Positions 44,615 through 54,749 of a stretch of DNA of 64,000 nucleotides are shown here, piece by piece. Position 1 is the first letter of the stretch. Each line of letters opens with the position of its first letter. A program made the position numbers and the translations under genes. The notes under the pieces were generated by a model. It was not told where the DNA came from, searched no databases, and saw nothing but the letters and a program-made list of their open reading frames with translations. The DNA comes from Paenibacillus sp. FSL H8-0548 (lineage in GTDB: Bacteria > Bacillota > Bacilli > Paenibacillales > Paenibacillaceae). The stretch spans positions 934,001-998,000 of the forward strand of contig NZ_CP152049.1 of assembly GCF_038630985.1 (NCBI RefSeq). The letters run 5' to 3'.

Positions 44615-46080
44615 GACAGGAGCCTTTGTTATGGACAGGCGATCATTATAACGAGGGCATTGGCCGTGACGATATTTTTGATAAATTGCGTGAGGAATGT
44701 GGCGTGTTCGGGGTATTTAATCTCCCCGAAGCGTCCAACCTTTCTTATTATGGACTTCATGCGCTTCAGCATCGTGGTGAGGAAAGCGCGGGAATATGTA
44801 CGGTGGATACGAAGAACGGCAATAAGTTCGCCTATCATCGCGGCATGGGTCTCGTAAAGGAAGTTTTCAACAAAGAAAATCTTGATATTCTAGCAGGTGA
44901 CCGTTCCATTGGCCATGTTCGTTATTCGACGGCAGGAGAGAGCAAGCTTGCTAACGCACAGCCGCTTATTTTCCGCTATCGTGATGGTGATCTTGCGGTT
45001 GCTACGAACGGCAATATCGTAAATGCTCCGGAAATTCGTCATGAGCTAGAGATGTCAGGTTCTATCTTCCAAACATCCAGCGATACGGAAGTTATTGCCC
45101 ATCTTATCGCTCGTTCATCGAAGGATTTCGAGACGGCGGCTAAGGAAGCTTTGCAGCGGATTGTCGGCGGCTTTGCGTTCTTGATTATGACAAATGAAAA
45201 GCTGCTCGTTGCTGCTGATCCTCATGCCCTTCGTCCGCTCGTCATGGGACGTATCGGCGATGGATATGTGTTCTCCTCAGAGTCTTGTGCATTCGAGACA
45301 ATCGGAGCTGTGTACGAGCGTGATGTGCAGCCCGGCGAGCTGCTTATTTTGGATGCTAACGGCATGCGCGAGGAACGTTACGCCGAGGTGGAACGCCGTG
45401 CGACGTGTGCGATGGAGTATATTTATTTTGCGCGGCCGGATAGTGATATTAATGGCATTAACATTCATATGGCACGCAAACGGATGGGACGCCAGCTGGC
45501 CTCAGAATCTTTTGTTGATGCAGATATTGTAACGGGTGTTCCCGATTCCAGTATTTCGGCAGCGATTGGTTATGCGGAGCAAACGGGCATTCCATACGAG
45601 CTTGGCCTGATCAAAAATAAATATACCGGACGGACGTTCATCCAGCCCTCGCAGGAGCTTCGCGAGAAGGGTGTCAAAATGAAGCTGTCCGCCGTTCGCA
45701 AAGTGGTTGAGGGCAAACGAGTCGTCATGATCGATGATTCGATTGTGCGCGGTACAACATCTCTTCGTATCGTCAACCTGCTTCGTGAGGCTGGAGCGAC
45801 TGAGGTGCATGTGCGGATCACATCGCCGCCTTTCAAAAACCCTTGCTATTATGGCATCGACACACCGGATCGGAAGGAGCTTATCGCTTCTTATCGAACG
45901 GTGGAAGAGATACGGAAACAAATCAACGCGGATTCATTATTTTTCTTAACCGACCAAGGCTTTGTAGATTCGGTTGGCGGCAATGATGGTGCATACAATC
46001 GCGGCATGTGTCTAGCTTGCTTCGATAATGATTACCCAACGCCGGTTAACGAAGAATCGGATAAAAGCTGCAGCTGTTAG
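44596..46080 (+). CDS. purF: amidophosphoribosyltransferase
   Basis: 494 aa. First committed step: PRPP and glutamine to phosphoribosylamine. The mature enzyme should begin at Cys35 (CGVFGVF) after removal of a propeptide. [21 protein letters not shown] and the PRPP loop [14 protein letters not shown] are conserved. Cysteines near the C-terminus (MCLACF) fit the 4Fe-4S cluster of the B. subtilis-type enzyme. The 34-residue leader is longer than the 11 residues of B. subtilis. Start overlaps purL. Confidence 0.97.
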   Translation: MSDEKIRQEPLLWTGDHYNEGIGRDDIFDKLREECGVFGVFNLPEASNLSYYGLHALQHRGEESAGICTVDTKNGNKFAYHRGMGLVKEVFNKENLDILAGDRSIGHVRYSTAGESKLANAQPLIFRYRDGDLAVATNGNIVNAPEIRHELEMSGSIFQTSSDTEVIAHLIARSSKDFETAAKEALQRIVGGFAFLIMTNEKLLVAADPHALRPLVMGRIGDGYVFSSESCAFETIGAVYERDVQPGELLILDANGMREERYAEVERRATCAMEYIYFARPDSDINGINIHMARKRMGRQLASESFVDADIVTGVPDSSISAAIGYAEQTGIPYELGLIKNKYTGRTFIQPSQELREKGVKMKLSAVRKVVEGKRVVMIDDSIVRGTTSLRIVNLLREAGATEVHVRITSPPFKNPCYYGIDTPDRKELIASYRTVEEIRKQINADSLFFLTDQGFVDSVGGNDGAYNRGMCLACFDNDYPTPVNEESDKSCSC

Positions 46081-46150
46081 CATAAACAGCGTAAATAATG
46101 ACTATGATGGAGCGCTTGCGCCCCGAAATTAGATAAGGAGTTGACCGAGA

Positions 46151-47194
46151 GTGTCAGAAGCGTACAAAAAAGCCGGCGTCGATATCGCGGCAGGCAACGA
46201 AGCGGTTGAACGGATGAAGAAGCACGTAAAGCGTACTTACCGCCCAGAGGTGCTTGCAGAGCTTGGCGGCTTTGGCGGCTTGTTCAGCCTAAACAAGGAT
46301 AAGTATGATGAGCCTGTGCTTGTGTCTGGAACGGACGGCGTCGGAACGAAGCTGAAGCTTGCTTTTGCTATGGACAAGCATGACACGATCGGCATTGATG
46401 CTGTAGCGATGTGCGTGAACGATATTATCGTACAAGGCGCAGAGCCGTTGTTCTTCCTCGATTACTTGGCATGCGACAAAGTCGTTCCTGAGAAGATTGA
46501 AGCGATTGTTAAAGGCATTGCAGAAGGCTGCGTACAAGCAGGCTGTTCCTTGATCGGCGGCGAAACAGCCGAAATGCCAGGCATGTACCAAGGCGGGGAA
46601 TACGATATTGCTGGCTTTACAGTTGGTATTGTTGATAAGAAGAAGATGATCGACGGTTCAACGATTGCTGCTGGCGATGCTGTTATTGGTTTTGCTTCGA
46701 GCGGCATTCACAGCAATGGCTTCTCGCTTGTTCGTCGCCTTCTTCTTGAGGATGCTGGCTACAAGCTTGATCAAGAGCTTGAGGAGCTTGGCGGCGCGAA
46801 GCTTGGCGATGTATTGATCGAGCCAACTCGTATCTATGTGAAATCGGCGCTTAAGCTGATTGAGCAAGTGAATGTGAAGGGCATGGCGCATATTACTGGC
46901 GGCGGCTTTATCGAAAATATTCCGCGGGTACTGCCAGAAGGCGTAAACGTTGATGTAGAATACGGCTCATGGCCAATTCTGCCAATCTTCGATTTGATGC
47001 AAAATAAAGGCGGCATTACGAATCGTGATATGTTCACGACTTTCAATATGGGCATTGGTCTAATTGTTGTTGTACCCGCTGATCAAGCAAATGAGGCTCT
47101 TCGCGCAGCAGCAGAGCTTGGTGAGCAGGCTTACCGTATCGGAACGGTTACGGAAGGAAGCCGCATCGTGACGTTTACGGGAGCGGAAGTATAA
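46151..47194 (+). CDS. purM: phosphoribosylformylglycinamidine cyclo-ligase
   Basis: 347 aa AIR synthetase. [36 protein letters not shown] and [11 protein letters not shown] are the family motifs. GTG start nine bases after AAGGAG. The stop TAA shares its last base with the purN ATG (TAATG), so the two are translationally coupled. Confidence 0.97.
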   Translation: MSEAYKKAGVDIAAGNEAVERMKKHVKRTYRPEVLAELGGFGGLFSLNKDKYDEPVLVSGTDGVGTKLKLAFAMDKHDTIGIDAVAMCVNDIIVQGAEPLFFLDYLACDKVVPEKIEAIVKGIAEGCVQAGCSLIGGETAEMPGMYQGGEYDIAGFTVGIVDKKKMIDGSTIAAGDAVIGFASSGIHSNGFSLVRRLLLEDAGYKLDQELEELGGAKLGDVLIEPTRIYVKSALKLIEQVNVKGMAHITGGGFIENIPRVLPEGVNVDVEYGSWPILPIFDLMQNKGGITNRDMFTTFNMGIGLIVVVPADQANEALRAAAELGEQAYRIGTVTEGSRIVTFTGAEV

Positions 47195-47805
47195 TGGGAG
47201 CACCTCGCATCGCTGTTTTCGCTTCGGGACAAGGTACGAACTTCCAAGCGATTGTAGATGCGGTGCAGGAGGGGAAGCTCGATGTAACCATCGAGCTTCT
47301 TGTTTGTGACAAGCCCGCTGCACGCGTCGCCCAGCGCGCGCGGAAGGCTGGCGTAGACACGTTCCTGTTTACGCCAAAGGACTATCCGTCCCGTGAAGCG
47401 TATGAGATGGAGATTATTGCCGAGCTTGAGCGCCGCGGCGTTGAATTGATCGTGCTCGCAGGTTATATGCGTATTATAACGTCAGTGCTTGTCGAGCCGT
47501 TCTATGGGCGTATGATCAATATTCATCCCGCACTGCTGCCGGCGTTTCCTGGCGTGAACGGTATTGGGCAGGCGCTAGCTTACGGAGTGAAGGTGACGGG
47601 GGTCACCGTTCATTATGTGGACGGCGGCATGGACAGCGGACCGATCATCGCGCAGCGCGTGGTTGAGGTGGCGGACGAGGACACGGAAGAGACGCTTGCA
47701 GAGCGTATTCATGCTGCTGAGCAAGCGCTGCTGCCCGCTGTCATTCAACAGATCGCGCAGGGCCGCGTGACGCTGGAAGGCCGCCATGTGCGAGTGAGCG
47801 GCTAA
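47194..47805 (+). CDS. purN: phosphoribosylglycinamide formyltransferase
   Basis: 203 aa, transfers formyl from 10-formyl-THF to GAR. RIAVFASGQGTNFQAIVDA at the start; the catalytic block INIHPALLPAFPG and later VHYVDGGMDSGPII hold the Asn-His-Asp set. Its stop codon lies at the very first bases of a 123-bp tandem repeat array that separates it from purH. Confidence 0.96.
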   Translation: MGAPRIAVFASGQGTNFQAIVDAVQEGKLDVTIELLVCDKPAARVAQRARKAGVDTFLFTPKDYPSREAYEMEIIAELERRGVELIVLAGYMRIITSVLVEPFYGRMINIHPALLPAFPGVNGIGQALAYGVKVTGVTVHYVDGGMDSGPIIAQRVVEVADEDTEETLAERIHAAEQALLPAVIQQIAQGRVTLEGRHVRVSG

Positions 47806-48322
47806 TGTGTTCGAAAGCGGCGGAAATGAGCTCAAACGATGGTTAGCTGGAGGAATAGATCTATAAAATAGATCTATTTCACTAACTTAGGCTGTTTGAA
47901 GCGAATTAGGTCTAAAAAGTAGATCTAATGTGTTCGGAAGCGGTGAAAATGAGCTCAAACGGTGGTTAGCTGGAGGAATAGATCTATAAAATAGATCTAT
48001 TTCACTAACTTGGGCTGCTCGCAGCGAATTAGGTCTAAAAAGTAGATCTAATGTGTTCGAATGCGGTGAAAATGAGCTCAAACGGTGGTTAGCTGGAGGA
48101 ATAGATCTATAAAATAGATCTATTTCACTAACTTGGGCTGTTTGAAGCGAATTAGAACTAAAAAGTAGACCTAATGTGTTCGAAAGCGGCGGAAATGAGC
48201 TCAAACGGTGGTTAGCTGGAGGAATAGATCTATAAAATAGATCTATTTCACTAACTTGGGCTGTTCGCAGCGAATTAGGTCTAAAAAGTAGATCTAATGT
48301 GTTCGAAAGCGGCGGAAATGAG
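47803..48322. repeat. 4 x 123-bp tandem repeat between purN and purH
   Basis: Units start at 47803, 47926, 48049 and 48172 with a constant 123-bp period, and a partial fifth copy runs from 48295 to 48322. Units differ at only a few positions. Each contains TAATGTGTTCGAAAGCGGCG, two self-complementary ATAGATCTAT blocks separated by AA, and TAGGTCTAAAAAGTAGATC. Because 123 is a multiple of three, one minus-strand frame stays open through all units as a 41-residue repeat, probably by chance. Confidence 0.95.
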
Positions 48323-48360
48323 AAGCAAGGGTTTGGCCAAATAGAGGAGGAGGAATTTGC

Positions 48361-49908
48361 GTGGCAATTCGTAGAGCGTTAATTAGTGTTTCTGATAAGT
48401 CAGGAATTGTGGAGTTTTCCAGAGAGCTGGCGAGCCAAGGCGTGCAAATTATTTCGACAGGCGGTACATTCAGTCTGTTGCAGCAGGAAGGCATTCCGGT
48501 TATCGGCATCTCCGATGTAACGGGCTTCCCGGAAGTTTTGGATGGGCGTGTCAAAACGCTGCACCCGGCCGTACATAGCGGTCTGCTTGCGGTGCGTGAT
48601 AATGAAGAGCATCAGAAAACGATGAAGGAGCTTGGTCTGGATTATATCGACCTTGTTGTCGTTAATTTGTATCCGTTCAAAGAAACAATCGCGAAGCCGG
48701 ATGTATCGTATGAGGACGCAATCGAGAACATCGATATCGGCGGCCCGACTATGCTTCGCTCGGCTGCCAAAAACCACGCATTCGTAACCGTTGTCGTTGA
48801 TACTGCCGACTATGGAACGGTTATTGAAGAATTGAAAGCACAAGGCGATACGACGCTCGAGACACGCAAACGCCTGACTGCCAAAGTATTCCGCCATACA
48901 GCGGCTTATGATACCCTTATTTCCGATTACCTGACCAAGCAATTGGGCGAGTCATTGCCTGAGACGTACACGGTTACTTACGAGAAGGTTCAGGATCTTC
49001 GTTATGGAGAAAATCCGCATCAGAAGGCTGCATTTTACAGCAAGCCGCTTGCAGCGGCAGGCAATGTAACGACAGCTGAGCAGCTGCACGGCAAAGAGCT
49101 TTCCTACAACAATATTAGCGACGCGAACGCTTCGCTGGCGATTCTAAAAGAGTTTGACGAGCCGGCGGTCGTTGCGGTTAAGCATATGAACCCTTGCGGC
49201 GTAGGCATTGGCGCTACGATTCATGAGGCTTACCAAAAAGCGTACGCAGCTGATCCTACCTCGATCTTCGGCGGTATCGTGGCTGCTAACCGTACAATTG
49301 GCGCTGACACAGCTGAGCTGCTTGGCGGCATTTTCCTTGAAATCATTATCGCTCCTGACTTTACGCCAGAGGCACTTGAAATATTGACGAAGAAGAAAAA
49401 CATTCGTCTGATGAAGCTGGGTGAGCTGTCCGCAGCAGGCGAGCGCAAGCCGGAATGGCTTGTAACATCGGTTGACGGCGGCATGCTTGTACAGGAGAGC
49501 GATGTTCACAGCGTAACGGAAGCGGATTTGCAGTTTGTTACAGACCGCAAGCCGACAGCTGAAGAGCTGAAGCAGCTTCTATTCGGTTGGAAAGTTGTTA
49601 AGCATGTGAAATCGAATGCGATTTTGCTTGCGAAGGACGATATGACGATCGGTGTTGGCGCGGGCCAAATGAACCGCGTAGGCGCAGCTCGCATTGCAAT
49701 TGAGCAAGCAGGAGAAGCGGCAAAAGGCGCAGCACTTGCATCCGATGCATTTTTCCCAATGGGAGATACCGTAGAGCTTGCAGCAAAAGCAGGCATTACT
49801 GCAATCATTCAGCCAGGCGGCTCGATCAAAGACGAAGAGTCTATCGCAGCAGCTAATGCTAACAATATCGCAATGGTGTTTACAAGCGTACGTCACTTTA
49901 AACACTAG
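48361..49908 (+). CDS. purH: bifunctional AICAR formyltransferase/IMP cyclohydrolase
   Basis: 515 aa, last two steps to IMP. N-terminal cyclohydrolase: [28 protein letters not shown], then [20 protein letters not shown]-terminal transformylase: [28 protein letters not shown] (active-site Lys and His) and the C-terminal [28 protein letters not shown] start after AGAGGAGGAGG. Confidence 0.97.
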   Translation: MAIRRALISVSDKSGIVEFSRELASQGVQIISTGGTFSLLQQEGIPVIGISDVTGFPEVLDGRVKTLHPAVHSGLLAVRDNEEHQKTMKELGLDYIDLVVVNLYPFKETIAKPDVSYEDAIENIDIGGPTMLRSAAKNHAFVTVVVDTADYGTVIEELKAQGDTTLETRKRLTAKVFRHTAAYDTLISDYLTKQLGESLPETYTVTYEKVQDLRYGENPHQKAAFYSKPLAAAGNVTTAEQLHGKELSYNNISDANASLAILKEFDEPAVVAVKHMNPCGVGIGATIHEAYQKAYAADPTSIFGGIVAANRTIGADTAELLGGIFLEIIIAPDFTPEALEILTKKKNIRLMKLGELSAAGERKPEWLVTSVDGGMLVQESDVHSVTEADLQFVTDRKPTAEELKQLLFGWKVVKHVKSNAILLAKDDMTIGVGAGQMNRVGAARIAIEQAGEAAKGAALASDAFFPMGDTVELAAKAGITAIIQPGGSIKDEESIAAANANNIAMVFTSVRHFKH

Positions 49909-49932
49909 AATCGAATGTATCCATTCCAATAG

Positions 49933-49976
49933 GCAGCCGCACGTTAACGACAGAAAGCTGGCGAAGCGGCGGCTGC
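49933..49976 (+). other. intra-operon hairpin between purH and purD
   Basis: GCAGCCGC (49933-49940) pairs with GCGGCTGC (49969-49976) around a 28-nt loop, followed by AGCTGTTTTAT. It may cause partial termination or protect the upstream mRNA 3' end. Confidence 0.45.
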
Positions 49977-50012
49977 AGCTGTTTTATAACGTATTTTAGG
50001 GGGTTGCTGGTT

Positions 50013-51278
50013 ATGCGTATTTTGGTAGTTGGCGGCGGCGGACGCGAGCATGCGATTGTCTGGGCGCTTAAAAAAAGCGAGAAGGTTAAAGAAATTTTTT
50101 GTGCGCCAGGCAATGCCGGGATTGCGCAGCTTGCGGAATGTGTCCCGATTGCGGTTAATCAATTTGATGAATTGATCCGTTTTGCTCGGGATGCTGCTAT
50201 TGATCTTGTATTTGTTGGTCCCGATGATCCGCTTGCGGATGGAATTGTAGATGCGTTTGAAGCAGCAGGTATCGGTGCGTATGGACCTCGCAAAAACGCA
50301 GCAGAAATCGAAGGCAGCAAAATCTTCATGAAAAATCTATTGCGGAAATATGAGATTCCAACGGCGAAATATGAGACGTTCACTGAATTTGAAGCAGCAC
50401 TGGCTTACCTGCGTGAGCAATCCGCACCGATTGTCATTAAAGCGGATGGTCTTGCAGCGGGCAAAGGCGTTACGGTTGCCGCAACGCTTGAAGAAGCAGA
50501 GCAGGCGCTGCGTGATATGATGGTGAACAAAGTGTTTGGCGAGGCAGGCAGCCAAATCGTGATTGAAGAATGTTTGGTCGGACAAGAAATGTCGATTCTA
50601 GCGTTCGTTGACGGTGAAACGGTTCGCGCGATGGTACCGGCGCAGGATCATAAGCCGATTTTTGACGGTGACAAGGGTCCAAATACGGGAGGAATGGGTA
50701 CATATACTCCACTGCCGCATATCGATCCAGCTATTATTGAAGAATCGATCCAAAATATTATTATTCCTACTGCCAAAGCGATGGTCAGTGAAGGGCGTCC
50801 CTTCCGAGGTGTGTTGTTCGCAGGACTAATGATTACGAAGGACGGTCCGAAAACGATCGAATTTAATGCGCGTATGGGTGATCCGGAAACACAGGTCGTA
50901 TTGCCTCGCCTGCAAACCGATCTTATTGACATCGTGCTTGCATCCATGAATGGCAACTTAGATCAGCTTGACATTCAGTGGAGCGATGAAGCCGCAGTCT
51001 GCGTCGTTGTAGCCTCAGAGGGTTATCCAGCGTCGTATCCAAAGGGTCGCGTGATCACAGGTCTAGCAGAGGCTGAGGCGCAGGGAGCGCTTATCTTCCA
51101 TGCAGGCACGGCTGAGCAGGATGGTCAGTTTGTAACGAATGGCGGTCGCGTGCTCGGTATTGTCGGCCGCGGCCGTGACATTGCCGAGGCTCGTGCTCGT
51201 GCCTACGAGGCGGTTAGTGTCATCGACTTTGAAGGAAAGCAAAATCGTACAGATATCGCAGCTAAAGCACTTGTTTAA
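50013..51278 (+). CDS. purD: phosphoribosylamine-glycine ligase
   Basis: 421-aa ATP-grasp enzyme making GAR. MRILVVGGGGREHAIVWAL at the start, FVGPDDPLADGIVDAFEAAG, IKADGLAAGKGVTVA (ATP loop) near residue 145, and FNARMGDPETQVVLPRL (metal site). The start at 50013 lies nine bases after AGGGGG. It closes the operon and is followed by a terminator. Confidence 0.97.
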   Translation: MRILVVGGGGREHAIVWALKKSEKVKEIFCAPGNAGIAQLAECVPIAVNQFDELIRFARDAAIDLVFVGPDDPLADGIVDAFEAAGIGAYGPRKNAAEIEGSKIFMKNLLRKYEIPTAKYETFTEFEAALAYLREQSAPIVIKADGLAAGKGVTVAATLEEAEQALRDMMVNKVFGEAGSQIVIEECLVGQEMSILAFVDGETVRAMVPAQDHKPIFDGDKGPNTGGMGTYTPLPHIDPAIIEESIQNIIIPTAKAMVSEGRPFRGVLFAGLMITKDGPKTIEFNARMGDPETQVVLPRLQTDLIDIVLASMNGNLDQLDIQWSDEAAVCVVVASEGYPASYPKGRVITGLAEAEAQGALIFHAGTAEQDGQFVTNGGRVLGIVGRGRDIAEARARAYEAVSVIDFEGKQNRTDIAAKALV

Positions 51279-51317
51279 TCAATCGCATTACTCGTATTAA
51301 TCGCAATAGTGTTAAGC

Positions 51318-51372
51318 AAAGCCAGTCCGCTAGTATGCTCGTGCAGAGCATATTTACGGACTGGCTTCTTTG
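51318..51372 (+). terminator. terminator of the pur operon
   Basis: AAGCCAGTCCG and CGGACTGGCTT, with an inner TATGCTC/GAGCATA extension, followed by a short T-rich run. Confidence 0.85.
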
Positions 51373-51488
51373 TTGTTTATATATATTTCTGCGATTTATG
51401 TGTCAAATCTACTCGAAAGGTGTTACTAATTTGTAACTCTATCACTGCACGCTAGAGTTATAATAAATCTATCAGCGAGGAATAGAAG

Positions 51489-52415
51489 GTGAGCGGAATG
51501 GGAACACAGCAAAAGCATAGCCGAACTATGTTTGTTTGGATCATTATGGTTATAGCAGTAATGTGTATTAGTGGTTGCGGGATGAGTCAGGCTTTGAACA
51601 TTTCATCCGTAGCAGGGGGCGGGAAGCATTCAGATGGAAACGTTGTCATTGAAGAGCATGGACCGCAGACAGGAAGCGGAGCTGATGACAAGGATGCTGT
51701 AATCGTTGGAAAGAATGGGAATGAGGGCGGAGATATTGTCCATGTTGATTTAGAGGGGAAGCCGTCTAAGGGTAAGCCTGGCAACGTTGCAGTGGTCGAT
51801 CTTGATAAGCCAGACCAGCAAGCGGAAGAGCAGCCGAGTAAAAATGATAAGCTCATTGCATTAACATTCGATGATGGACCCGATAAACGTTACACGACCG
51901 ATATTTTGGATATCCTGAAGGAAAAGGGAGTAAAGGCTACTTTTTTTGTCGTAGGTCAGCAAGTAACAAAAAATCCAGAGGTGCTTCAGCGCATCGTGGA
52001 CGAAGGGCATGCTATTGGCAATCATACCTACAATCATAAAGACTTGTCTAAGCTGACAAAACAGCAAATTATTGAGGAAGTTAAAACAGGCGATGCCGTA
52101 ATCAAGAAGGCTGTTGGCTTCACGCCGAGCATGTTCCGTGCTCCCTATGGTGCTGTATCAGATACACTCAAGGATTTATTGAAAGCGAATAATCGTAAGC
52201 TGGTAGGCTGGAATATTGATACGCGGGACTGGGCGGGGACTTCTGCCAGTGATATTCGCAAAATGATAAAAAAAGAGGCTAAACCAAATGGTATAATATT
52301 AATGCATTCTTTTGGCAGCAAGCATATTAAGAACACCGTCCAAGCCTTGCCGGGAGTCATTGATGATTTGGAAGGAATGGGCTATACTTTCGTTTTTGCT
52401 GATCAATGCGCTTAA
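51489..52415 (+). CDS. polysaccharide deacetylase (NodB domain) lipoprotein
   Basis: 308 aa. Signal sequence with lipobox ISGC near residue 30, a low-complexity linker (about 35-115), then the NodB domain: IALTFDDGPDKRYT (metal-binding Asp), GHAIGNHTYNHKDLS (H-x3-H) and MFRAPYGAVS. It probably deacetylates peptidoglycan or a surface glycan outside the membrane. The start is uncertain: GTG at 51489 has GAGG eight bases upstream, but ATG at 51498 has AAGGTG. The lipoprotein gene starts 30 nt downstream and may be co-transcribed. Confidence 0.92.
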   Translation: MSGMGTQQKHSRTMFVWIIMVIAVMCISGCGMSQALNISSVAGGGKHSDGNVVIEEHGPQTGSGADDKDAVIVGKNGNEGGDIVHVDLEGKPSKGKPGNVAVVDLDKPDQQAEEQPSKNDKLIALTFDDGPDKRYTTDILDILKEKGVKATFFVVGQQVTKNPEVLQRIVDEGHAIGNHTYNHKDLSKLTKQQIIEEVKTGDAVIKKAVGFTPSMFRAPYGAVSDTLKDLLKANNRKLVGWNIDTRDWAGTSASDIRKMIKKEAKPNGIILMHSFGSKHIKNTVQALPGVIDDLEGMGYTFVFADQCA

Positions 52416-52445
52416 CACGTGCTTATGTACGAGGAGGCTGTAAAG

Positions 52446-53891
52446 TTGGATGCTTCAAGTCAAACAGACGCTAAGAATAGGCGTGAGAAAAGCGTACGCC
52501 TCGGCGTACTCCTCAGTGGCGCTTTCTCACTCCTGTTGCTGGCAACGGGCTGTCGGTATACTGCCGCTCCTGCAGATTTGCTGCAGAAGCCGGCGATAGC
52601 ACCGGAAAGACAGGCAATCGTGGCGGCTATTGAAAAATATTTACCTGAATACAGCAAGCTGACGCTTCCTCTTCGAGAGGATCATATGGAGGCCATTCGA
52701 CTTATTGACGTGGATGGCGACGGTACAGAGGAGGCAATCGTCTCTTATTACAATGAATATAGTTCACCAGAGCTTATGGTGTTTAGACATACAACCAATC
52801 AATGGAGACCTTGGGTACTGGTGCAGCAGCCGCTTGCAAGACTTATTGATTGGTTGAAAATAGAAGATCTCGACAATGATGGATATATGGAAGTTTTGAT
52901 CGGCTGGATCGGTGCATTCGACAGTCCTAACGTATTAGAGATATACTCTTTTAACAGTAAGCCGGTCCGGAACGATTCGGGCAAGCTAGCGCTTGCGCCA
53001 GTGCAGTCCCTTCCTTATTCGTACGCTGATACAGGAGATATCAACGAGGACGGACAAGCGGAGCTCGCTATTATTTCGGAGATTGGGACCAGTCAGGAAA
53101 TGGCTTCGCCTGAATATCACTTGACTATTTACAATTGGAGAAACGGAAGCATCCAAGAACTAACCTCGGAAGAGCTTAATAATGATGTTAATAATTACGA
53201 CCGTCTATTGATTGGACGTGTATCGCCGCGCCATAGAGGTATTATTTTAGAAGCTTCTACAGGGGCGCACAGCACCTACACGGTTATGTATGCTTGGGAG
53301 CGAAATAAGCTTCGCCTCGTTTATCCCGATATCCTCAACGGACAGGAAGGGCTGAATGGGAAGCCTTCGATGAGCGAGGATATTAATGGCGATGGTATTT
53401 TGGAGCTGCAATGGTCGAGAGAAGCGCCAGGCTATACTGAAATTACTTATTCCGCGTCCAAATGGTTGAATGAATGGGTGCAATGGGATGGCAATGAAAA
53501 GTTTGTGAAAATAACGGAGGAATTCACCGATTATAATTACGGTATTCAGCTGCGGATACCTGAGCAGTGGCAGGGGCGTTATACGGTTCATAGCTCGGAG
53601 GAGCAATACGCCTTCGCAGCTATTGATTATTGGAATGAGAGAGCAGACCAGACGGCGGGGCTGGCAATTTTATATGCTGTTCCTCAGAAGGAATGGGAAA
53701 GTGTTGAGGCACAGTGGAAGCAGCAAGCGAAGCCCTATCGTCAGCTATTGAGCGATAGCGGTAATGTATTTGCGGTATCCTTCATTAAGGAAGCGCCGCA
53801 GTCTTGGCCTGAGGAGGAACGGCAAGCGTACGATGAGATGGTTAAGGTGGAAGAGGAGCTTGCAGCCTCAATCACGATTCGTAACGATTAA
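52446..53891 (+). CDS. lipoprotein with calcium-binding-type repeats, function unknown
   Basis: 481 aa. A lipoprotein signal ends at LLATGC near residue 36. The body holds FG-GAP/EF-like D-x-D-x-D-G motifs: IDVDGDGTEEA, EDLDNDGYMEV, DINEDGQAEL and SEDINGDGILEL, typical of beta-propeller-like secreted proteins. The start was moved to TTG 52446, eight bases after GAGGAGG; the GTG at 52419 lies ahead of that site and has none of its own. It lies just upstream of a response regulator and kinase and may be a surface sensor for them. Confidence 0.8.
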   Translation: MDASSQTDAKNRREKSVRLGVLLSGAFSLLLLATGCRYTAAPADLLQKPAIAPERQAIVAAIEKYLPEYSKLTLPLREDHMEAIRLIDVDGDGTEEAIVSYYNEYSSPELMVFRHTTNQWRPWVLVQQPLARLIDWLKIEDLDNDGYMEVLIGWIGAFDSPNVLEIYSFNSKPVRNDSGKLALAPVQSLPYSYADTGDINEDGQAELAIISEIGTSQEMASPEYHLTIYNWRNGSIQELTSEELNNDVNNYDRLLIGRVSPRHRGIILEASTGAHSTYTVMYAWERNKLRLVYPDILNGQEGLNGKPSMSEDINGDGILELQWSREAPGYTEITYSASKWLNEWVQWDGNEKFVKITEEFTDYNYGIQLRIPEQWQGRYTVHSSEEQYAFAAIDYWNERADQTAGLAILYAVPQKEWESVEAQWKQQAKPYRQLLSDSGNVFAVSFIKEAPQSWPEEERQAYDEMVKVEEELAASITIRND

Positions 53892-53915
53892 GAAAGAAAA
53901 GCGGGTGTTTACGCA

Positions 53916-54749
53916 ATGCGAATATTATTGCTGGAGGACGAGGAGTCTATTCGCGGCTTCGTCCGCATTAACCTGAAGCGGAACGATATGGAGGTCATTG
54001 AAGCCGAGGAGGGAGAAGCTGCGTTAGCTCTTGCTGAGACGGAGGGACCGATCGATATTGCGCTTCTGGATGTTATGCTCCCCACGATAAGCGGCTTTGA
54101 GGTTTGCGAGCAGCTGCGCAAGCGGTATCCTCGTATGGGAATTATTATGCTCACGGCCAAGTCTCAGGAAGAGGATAAAATCCACGGGCTGGAGCTGGGA
54201 GCGGACGATTACGTGCAAAAGCCGTTTAGCCCAGGCGAGCTTATCGCCCGCATTAAATCACTCTATCGGCGCATGAAACCTGAGATTACAGAAATAGAGC
54301 CTGCTTCGGTTGTGGAAGATCAAGCGAAACTAGATAGTGCTGCAGTGAAAGAAACGGCTGTTGGTGCTGAAAGGAAGCTGAGTGAAGAAGTGCCGGCATT
54401 GGCACAACTGCGAGCGCCGGTTTTGGCCAGAATCCATCAAGAGCTGCGGGTAGTACCATTTCGGTTATCTGTTGTAGAACGAAAGCTATGGAAGCATGAG
54501 AAGGAAATTATATTGACTCCTACGGAGTGGACGCTTGTTCGCTTGCTGATGGAGCGTGTTGGCGAGAGTGTGAGTCGAGATTATATTTTAACAGAGGTAT
54601 GGGGCCGATATTATGTCGGTGATCTTAAGGTAGTTGACGTGAATATTCGGAGAATTCGTCAAAAAATCGAGAAAAACCCGTCTGATCCTGCCTTTATCGA
54701 AACAGTATGGGGCTATGGCTATCGATGGAAGAGGGGCGTCGACCAATGA
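53916..54749 (+). CDS. two-component response regulator, OmpR family
   Basis: 277 aa, longer than usual (about 230). Receiver domain at residues 1-120 with Asp8/Glu9 acid pocket, phosphorylated Asp52 (IALLDVMLP) and Lys in YVQKPF. A linker of about 65 residues, unlike any domain I know, precedes the winged-helix domain (ILTPTEWTLVRLLMERVGESVSRDYILTEVWG, VDVNIRRIRQKIE, WGYGYRW). The stop codon overlaps the kinase start. Target genes are unknown. Confidence 0.93.
   Translation: MRILLLEDEESIRGFVRINLKRNDMEVIEAEEGEAALALAETEGPIDIALLDVMLPTISGFEVCEQLRKRYPRMGIIMLTAKSQEEDKIHGLELGADDYVQKPFSPGELIARIKSLYRRMKPEITEIEPASVVEDQAKLDSAAVKETAVGAERKLSEEVPALAQLRAPVLARIHQELRVVPFRLSVVERKLWKHEKEIILTPTEWTLVRLLMERVGESVSRDYILTEVWGRYYVGDLKVVDVNIRRIRQKIEKNPSDPAFIETVWGYGYRWKRGVDQ

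Noticed and set aside
47887..48204. Minus-strand 105-codon frame with a 41-residue repeat across the tandem array
   Set aside because: It exists because the 123-bp unit is divisible by three and lacks stops. It has no ribosome binding site and lies antisense to the pur transcript. The DNA repeat is the real feature.
47803..48322. CRISPR array
   Set aside because: Units are 123 bp and nearly identical throughout, with no unique spacers and no cas genes nearby.
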